In this document: positions 7,422 to 10,434 of the stretch, in pieces
Layout: each line of letters begins with the position of its first letter
Numbering within the stretch: position 1 is the first letter of the stretch
Source: an uncultured Rikenellaceae bacterium
GTDB lineage: Bacteria > Bacteroidota > Bacteroidia > Bacteroidales > Rikenellaceae
Direction: 5' to 3'
NCBI GenBank assembly: GCA_947176715.1
Contig: CAMWRR010000042.1
Coordinates: 1-10,434, forward strand
DNA length: 10,434 nucleotides
The notes under the pieces: generated by a model
Seen by the model: only the letters and a program-made list of their open reading frames with translations
Databases searched by the model: none
Told to the model about the DNA's origin: nothing
Position numbers and translations under genes: made by a program

Positions 7422-7566
7422 CGGGTCCTAGCAGTGTTGCAAATTTAAAGATAATATTCAATATGGTGTTTAAGAAGCACGTTAATTTTAAATATTTTTT
7501 TATCGGCGGCATCTCTCCGGGGTTGTTTTCAGGCATCGCAAAGGGGCCGACGCCTACCCCCCACCG

Positions 7567-8526
7567 TCATCTCACCCTCGATAGCAACGGCACGCCGTCG
7601 AAGAAGTTGATGATATTCTGCGAGGCGTAACGGGCCATCGCATTGCGGGTGTCGAACGTCTGGGTCCCGGTGTGCGGGGTCATCACTATGTTGTCAAGCT
7701 CCGACATGGCGGGGTCTATCCTGCCGTCTCCGTTCTCGTAGACATCGACTCCGGCACCGAATATGCGACCCTCGCGCAGGGCCTCTATCATAGCCTTCTC
7801 GTCCACCAACGGTCCGCGGGCGGTGTTTATAAGTATGGCGGTAGGCTTCATGCGCGAGAACTCCTCCCTGCCGATGATATGGCGTGTCTGGTCGGTACAC
7901 GGGGCGTTGAGCGACACTACGTCCGAAGACGATACCAGCTCGTCGAGCGAGAGGTAGCGTGCGCCGTACATGGCCTCCGTCTCCTCCGGCAGACGGTTGC
8001 GGTTATGGTAGACTATCTCCATGCCGAAAGCCCTCGCACGACGCGCCAGAGCCTTGCCTATGCGTCCCATGCCTATTATGCCGAGCCTCTTGCCCTCCAG
8101 TGTCAGACCCATGTTGCTGAGGATATTCCAGCTGATGCGCCCCTCGCGTATCCTGCGGTCGCAGAGAGTGACGTTGCGGGCCACGTCGAGCATCAGAGCC
8201 ATAGCCATCTCGGCGGTGGGCTCCGTGACGGGATCGGGGGTGTTGGCCACCACTATGCCCTTGGAGGCGGCATAGTCGACATCTATGTTATCGTAACCCA
8301 CGCCGAAATTGGATATTATGCGCAACCTGTCGCCGCCCCAGTCTATCATCTGGCGATCGGTACGTATGGCGAAAAAGCTGATCATGCCGTCGGCTTCGGG
8401 CAACAGCTCGCGTAGCTCCTCACGGGTGAAATTGTGTCCCGAGGAGGGGTGTATCACCTCGAACCTGCGCTCCAGCTCGGCGAACCCCTCGCGCAACATG
8501 TGACCCTGTACTACTATTCTTTTCAT
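7567..8526 (-). CDS. D-isomer-specific 2-hydroxyacid dehydrogenase
   Basis: This 319-residue cytoplasmic oxidoreductase belongs to the family that interconverts D-2-hydroxyacids and 2-oxoacids with NAD(P)H. The substrate cannot be told from the sequence; glyoxylate/hydroxypyruvate reductase-like enzymes are the closest in appearance. The substrate-binding segment NFGVGYDNID is at 73-82 and the Rossmann motif GMGRIG at 152-157. The catalytic arginine is R237 in NTARGP, and the catalytic histidine is H285 in TPHTGTQT. The usual ExEP motif after DVYE reads ENGDG, so the position normally held by the catalytic glutamate appears to be G266, with D267 next to it. This may alter activity. The gene follows the S24 regulator by 69 bases on the same strand; the gap shows small stem-loops (CCGCA-GA-TGCGG at 8570-8581) but no clear promoter. 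Regulation by that regulator is possible but unproven. Confidence 0.9.
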   Translation of the reverse strand: MKRIVVQGHMLREGFAELERRFEVIHPSSGHNFTREELRELLPEADGMISFFAIRTDRQMIDWGGDRLRIISNFGVGYDNIDVDYAASKGIVVANTPDPVTEPTAEMAMALMLDVARNVTLCDRRIREGRISWNILSNMGLTLEGKRLGIIGMGRIGKALARRARAFGMEIVYHNRNRLPEETEAMYGARYLSLDELVSSSDVVSLNAPCTDQTRHIIGREEFSRMKPTAILINTARGPLVDEKAMIEALREGRIFGAGVDVYENGDGRIDPAMSELDNIVMTPHTGTQTFDTRNAMARYASQNIINFFDGVPLLSRVR

Positions 8527-8595
8527 AATCCGAATTATCTTTAAAGCCTAACCCCGTACATTCCGACGGCCGCAGATGCGGAACCCGCACCGCGA

Positions 8596-9276
8596 CTACC
8601 GGAAAACCACATCGCAACACACGGCTTTTACGGCGAATATGGCGCTTATCATCTTTATGGGAAGCATGCCGGGCTCGAAAGCGCGGTTGGTGGCGCGCAA
8701 CAGGAAGTGAGACTCGCTCTTCTTGGCATCGGGGCATCGGCATATACGCCTGAGCAACCGTCGTCCGTCGTCCAATATTATAAGATAGGGCTTACCGTAC
8801 ACCACGGCGTTCCAATCCTGAAGCCTGCGCAGCAACACTACGGCTCCGGCGGGCATAGTGGGGGCCATACTGTTGCCCACCATAGTGAATGCCACGTCGT
8901 CGTGTTCCGCCCCGTCGAAGGCGACATATCCGCGGATGTATTCGGAATTGCCGTCCGGGTCGGGGAGACGACCTACGGTATCGAAATTGTAAAGGGGCAC
9001 TATCCTTGCCTGCTCACGCGCATATTTGGCCCTCTCGTCGATATTCTCGAACACCGACGACTCCGGACCGAACATGTCGCCCTCGCCCTCGTCGAGCCAC
9101 ACCATATTTACACCGAGAGTCTCTATCAGAAACTGTCTGTTGCGGGCGGAGAGTTGCGTGTATCCGTTCTCTATCATCGAATAGGCGCTCTTCTTTATAC
9201 CGCATATCACTCCCATCTTCTCTTGCGTGTAACCCAACGTCTTGCGCAACAACCTCAGTCTGGCGTGTATGGACAT
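8596..9276 (-). CDS. XRE-family transcriptional regulator with S24 (LexA-like) domain
   Basis: This 226-residue protein has an N-terminal helix-turn-helix (about 4-60, including YTQEKMGVICGIKKSAYSMIENG) joined to a C-terminal S24/LexA-like domain. The nucleophile motif is intact: S136 in GNSMAPT. The general-base lysine expected about 37-40 residues later, in a VKR-like motif, is replaced by arginine (R176 in LLRRI). No Ala-Gly cleavage site is visible before it. I therefore infer a non-cleavable or atypical repressor. The WLDEGEGD segment (60-67) between the domains is typical of such Bacteroidota regulators. The promoter is at 9357-9388, and a 13-base dyad (9289-9301) lies 12 bases before the start, suggesting autoregulation. 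The gene may be co-transcribed with the downstream dehydrogenase and is divergent from a small HTH gene, an arrangement like phage cI/cro switches. Confidence 0.88.
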   Translation of the reverse strand: MSIHARLRLLRKTLGYTQEKMGVICGIKKSAYSMIENGYTQLSARNRQFLIETLGVNMVWLDEGEGDMFGPESSVFENIDERAKYAREQARIVPLYNFDTVGRLPDPDGNSEYIRGYVAFDGAEHDDVAFTMVGNSMAPTMPAGAVVLLRRLQDWNAVVYGKPYLIILDDGRRLLRRICRCPDAKKSESHFLLRATNRAFEPGMLPIKMISAIFAVKAVCCDVVFR

Positions 9277-9288
9277 CGTAATGAAAAT

Positions 9289-9301
9289 TAAGAAATTCTT
9301 A
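9289..9301. promoter_or_regulatory. Perfect 13-base dyad, candidate operator
   Basis: TAAGAA-A-TTCTTA is a perfect inverted repeat with a one-base centre, located in the leader between the predicted promoter and the start codon of the S24 regulator. HTH repressors often bind such short dyads near their own gene. It is AT-rich, so chance occurrence is not excluded. Confidence 0.35.
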
Positions 9302-9356
9302 TGGCCGACGGCTATTCACCCTCTAATTTTGTCTTCGACAGAACAAAGTTCATTGG

Positions 9357-9388
9357 TAAAGATATGTATTTTGGCGACAAAAACAAAA
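9357..9388 (-). promoter_or_regulatory. Bacteroidota-type promoter for the S24 regulator
   Basis: On the minus strand a -33 TTTTG (9384-9388) is followed after exactly 19 bases by TATCTTTA (9357-9364), which matches TAnnTTTG except for the last base. Transcription would start near 9350, leaving a leader of about 75 bases that contains the 9289-9301 dyad. Confidence 0.6.
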
Positions 9389-9455
9389 CCTTTCCTCACA
9401 TAAAACGTTTCCGACAGACATTACGACACACCCCTACCCCATTAAAGCCAACGAA

Positions 9456-9689
9456 ATGAAAACAGAAAACACCCCCAACGCATCCAGACGTCTGGTAACC
9501 ATACCCGACGCCTCCAAGGCCAGCGGAATGTCGCAACTGCAGATACAGAGCCTCGTACGCAAAGGAGTCATAGGCCGCTGGTGGAGAGACGGCGGCACCC
9601 GCATCGACTTCATAGAGCTGACGATATGGACGCACCGCAACGAGCCGGAATACAAACGCATGCTCAAGGAGGCGGACGACAGAGAGTGA
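9456..9689 (+). CDS. Small helix-turn-helix DNA-binding protein (excisionase/MerR-like)
   Basis: This 77-residue protein of unknown function is probably DNA-binding. Residues 13-50 look like a winged helix-turn-helix of the excisionase/MerR type: VTIPDASKASGMS could form the first helix and turn, and QLQIQSLVRKG the recognition helix. The next stretch, GRWWRDGGTRIDF, could be the wing. The C-terminus is charged and ends in EADDRE. It has no signal peptide or membrane segment. The ATG at 9456 is the only sensible start; no Shine-Dalgarno site is obvious. It is divergent from the S24 regulator across 179 bases. A cro- or xis-like partner role is conceivable, but there is no integrase or phage gene in the window. 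ATA makes up 5 of 6 Ile codons, as in its neighbours, so it does not look recently acquired. Confidence 0.7.
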   Translation: MKTENTPNASRRLVTIPDASKASGMSQLQIQSLVRKGVIGRWWRDGGTRIDFIELTIWTHRNEPEYKRMLKEADDRE

Positions 9690-9718
9690 CACGCACCGAC
9701 GCAAAAGGAGGCCGCACC

Positions 9719-9749
9719 CTTGCGTTACATACTCTTTTGGTTATATTTG
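9719..9749 (+). promoter_or_regulatory. Bacteroidota-type promoter for dtd
   Basis: A -33 CTTG (9719-9722; one mismatch to TTTG) is followed after 19 bases by TATATTTG (9742-9749), a perfect TAnnTTTG. Transcription would start near 9756, about 43 bases before the dtd ATG. An ACGCAA/TTGCGT pair (9699-9704 and 9720-9725) overlaps the -33 box. Confidence 0.7.
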
Positions 9750-9798
9750 CATATCATATCCGGCGGGTATATTCACCCCCGGGGCAACAAAACAAAGC

Positions 9799-10251
9799 AT
9801 GAGAGCCGTCATACAGAGAGTGACAAGGTGCAGCGTTACCATCGGCGGAGAGCTTCGCTCCTCGATAGGGCGGGGGCTGGCCGTATTGGTGGCCGTGGAG
9901 GAGAGCGACACCCGCGAGGATGCCGACTGGATGGCCGCCAAGATAGGCAAGATGCGTCTTTTCGACGACGGGACGGGCGTAATGAACCTCTCCCTCACTC
10001 AAACAGGAGGGGAGATAATGATTATAAGCCAGTTCACCCTGTTCGCATCCACAAAGAAGGGCAACAGGCCGTCGTATATAAGGGCCGCCCCTCCCTCATA
10101 CGCGGTGCCGTTGTACGAATACTTCATAGAGAGGGCCGCCGTAGAGTGCGCCACCGTTCCGCAAACAGGGCTGTTCGGCGCCGACATGCAGGTGGAGCTT
10201 GTGAACGACGGCCCCGTAACCATATTGATAGACAGTAAAAACAGGGAGTGA
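9799..10251 (+). CDS. dtd: D-aminoacyl-tRNA deacylase
   Basis: This 150-residue cytoplasmic enzyme removes D-amino acids (and glycine) wrongly attached to tRNA. The N-terminus MRAVIQRVTR is characteristic of the family. The two active-site motifs are present: SQFTL (77-81), and NDGPVTI (136-142), whose Gly138-Pro139 corresponds to the Gly-cisPro chiral-proofreading element. The length is standard for bacterial DTD and nothing is truncated. The gene has its own promoter 50-80 bases upstream and is followed after one base (TGA-T-ATG) by a MazG-like gene, so the two are almost certainly one transcript. 9 of its 11 Ile codons are ATA. Confidence 0.97.
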   Translation: MRAVIQRVTRCSVTIGGELRSSIGRGLAVLVAVEESDTREDADWMAAKIGKMRLFDDGTGVMNLSLTQTGGEIMIISQFTLFASTKKGNRPSYIRAAPPSYAVPLYEYFIERAAVECATVPQTGLFGADMQVELVNDGPVTILIDSKNRE

Positions 10252-10252
10252 T

Positions 10253-10434
10253 ATGACAGTGGGGGAGATGCAGTCGTTAGTCGACAGCTGGATAGTAAAG
10301 GAGGGAGTGCGCTATTTCGACCCCCTCACCAACATGTTACAGCTCACCGAGGAGGTGGGCGAGCTTGCCCGTGTCATGTCGCGCACCTACGGCGAGCAGT
10401 CGTTCAAGGAGGGCGAGAGCCGCGACATAGGCGA
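10253..10434 (+). CDS. MazG-like nucleotide pyrophosphohydrolase (partial, runs off the window)
   Basis: The first 60 codons are visible, beginning MTVGEMQSLVDSWIV. The segment LTEEVGELARVMSR contains the EExxE metal-binding pattern typical of MazG-type all-alpha NTP pyrophosphohydrolases, which hydrolyse NTPs or modified nucleotides to monophosphates. A second acidic motif would be expected past the window end: the visible part stops at GESRDIG, where the family usually continues into an E-x-x-D motif. The start is one base after the dtd stop, with AGGGAG four bases upstream, so coupling is likely. The substrate cannot be assigned from this fragment. Confidence 0.85.
   Translation, partial: MTVGEMQSLVDSWIVKEGVRYFDPLTNMLQLTEEVGELARVMSRTYGEQSFKEGESRDIG

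Larger units (their letters stand above)
7265..7566. other. AT-rich intergenic region between the dehydrogenase gene and the tRNA
   Basis: This 302-base gap has no convincing gene. It holds, in minus-strand order, an AT-rich stretch (about 7440-7505), a -7-like TAAATTTG (7440-7447), a stem-loop (7400-7421), a strong terminator hairpin (7364-7397) and the tRNA -7 element (7331-7338). A 93-codon open frame crosses it (7255-7536, minus) but runs into the tRNA and has no family features, so I do not call it. Confidence 0.7.

Noticed and set aside
7255..7536. 93-codon minus-strand frame in the gap before the tRNA
   Set aside because: It runs into the tRNA and through the terminator hairpin, in AT-rich non-coding sequence, with no domain or ribosome binding site.
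1..10434. CRISPR array, insertion sequence, toxin-antitoxin or defence system
   Set aside because: No regularly spaced repeats, transposase, nuclease or toxin-like genes were seen anywhere in the window.

Overview
This window looks like chromosomal DNA from a GC-rich member of the Bacteroidota, most likely Bacteroidales and possibly close to Alistipes/Rikenellaceae. The grounds are promoter elements of the Bacteroidota type (TAnnTTTG at -7, TTTG-like at -33), few strong Shine-Dalgarno sites, and protein sequences typical of that phylum (NhaD antiporter, class A PBP, M23-LysM lipoprotein, XRE-S24 regulator). The family-level placement is inference. Isoleucine is coded mainly by ATA, which is unexpected at this GC content.

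Layout. Positions 1-191 are non-coding and rich in repeats: a perfect 12-bp inverted repeat, a 16-nt direct repeat, and a near-perfect palindrome of about 59 bp just past the stop of the first gene. From 7264 down to 192, everything is on the minus strand. In order of transcription it is tRNA-Arg(CCG), nhaD, a class A penicillin-binding protein, asd, trxB and an M23/LysM lipoprotein. nhaD/PBP and trxB/M23 are separated by 3 and 1 bases, so these genes are probably translationally coupled. The cluster is mainly about the cell envelope: the PBP builds peptidoglycan, Asd supplies the precursor of diaminopimelate and lysine, the M23 protein cuts or regulates peptidoglycan, NhaD handles sodium and protons, and TrxB keeps thioredoxin reduced.

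Upstream of the tRNA lies a 302-base AT-rich gap (7265-7566). It holds a strong minus-strand terminator hairpin, a second stem-loop, and a -7 promoter element for the tRNA. Next come a D-2-hydroxyacid dehydrogenase and an XRE-S24 (LexA-like) regulator, also on the minus strand, 69 bases apart.

The 179-base region 9277-9455 is divergent. It carries a good promoter for the S24 regulator and a perfect 13-base dyad just before its start codon. To the right, on the plus strand, are a 77-residue helix-turn-helix protein, dtd (with its own clear promoter), and the beginning of a MazG-like nucleotide pyrophosphohydrolase cut by the window end.

Most of the content is housekeeping. I did not find an obviously new defence or mobile system. 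The best leads are the S24 regulator, which lacks the catalytic lysine, and its divergent small partner; the hydroxyacid dehydrogenase without the usual catalytic glutamate; the structured 7363-7447 region, which could encode a small RNA; and the repeats at the left end.
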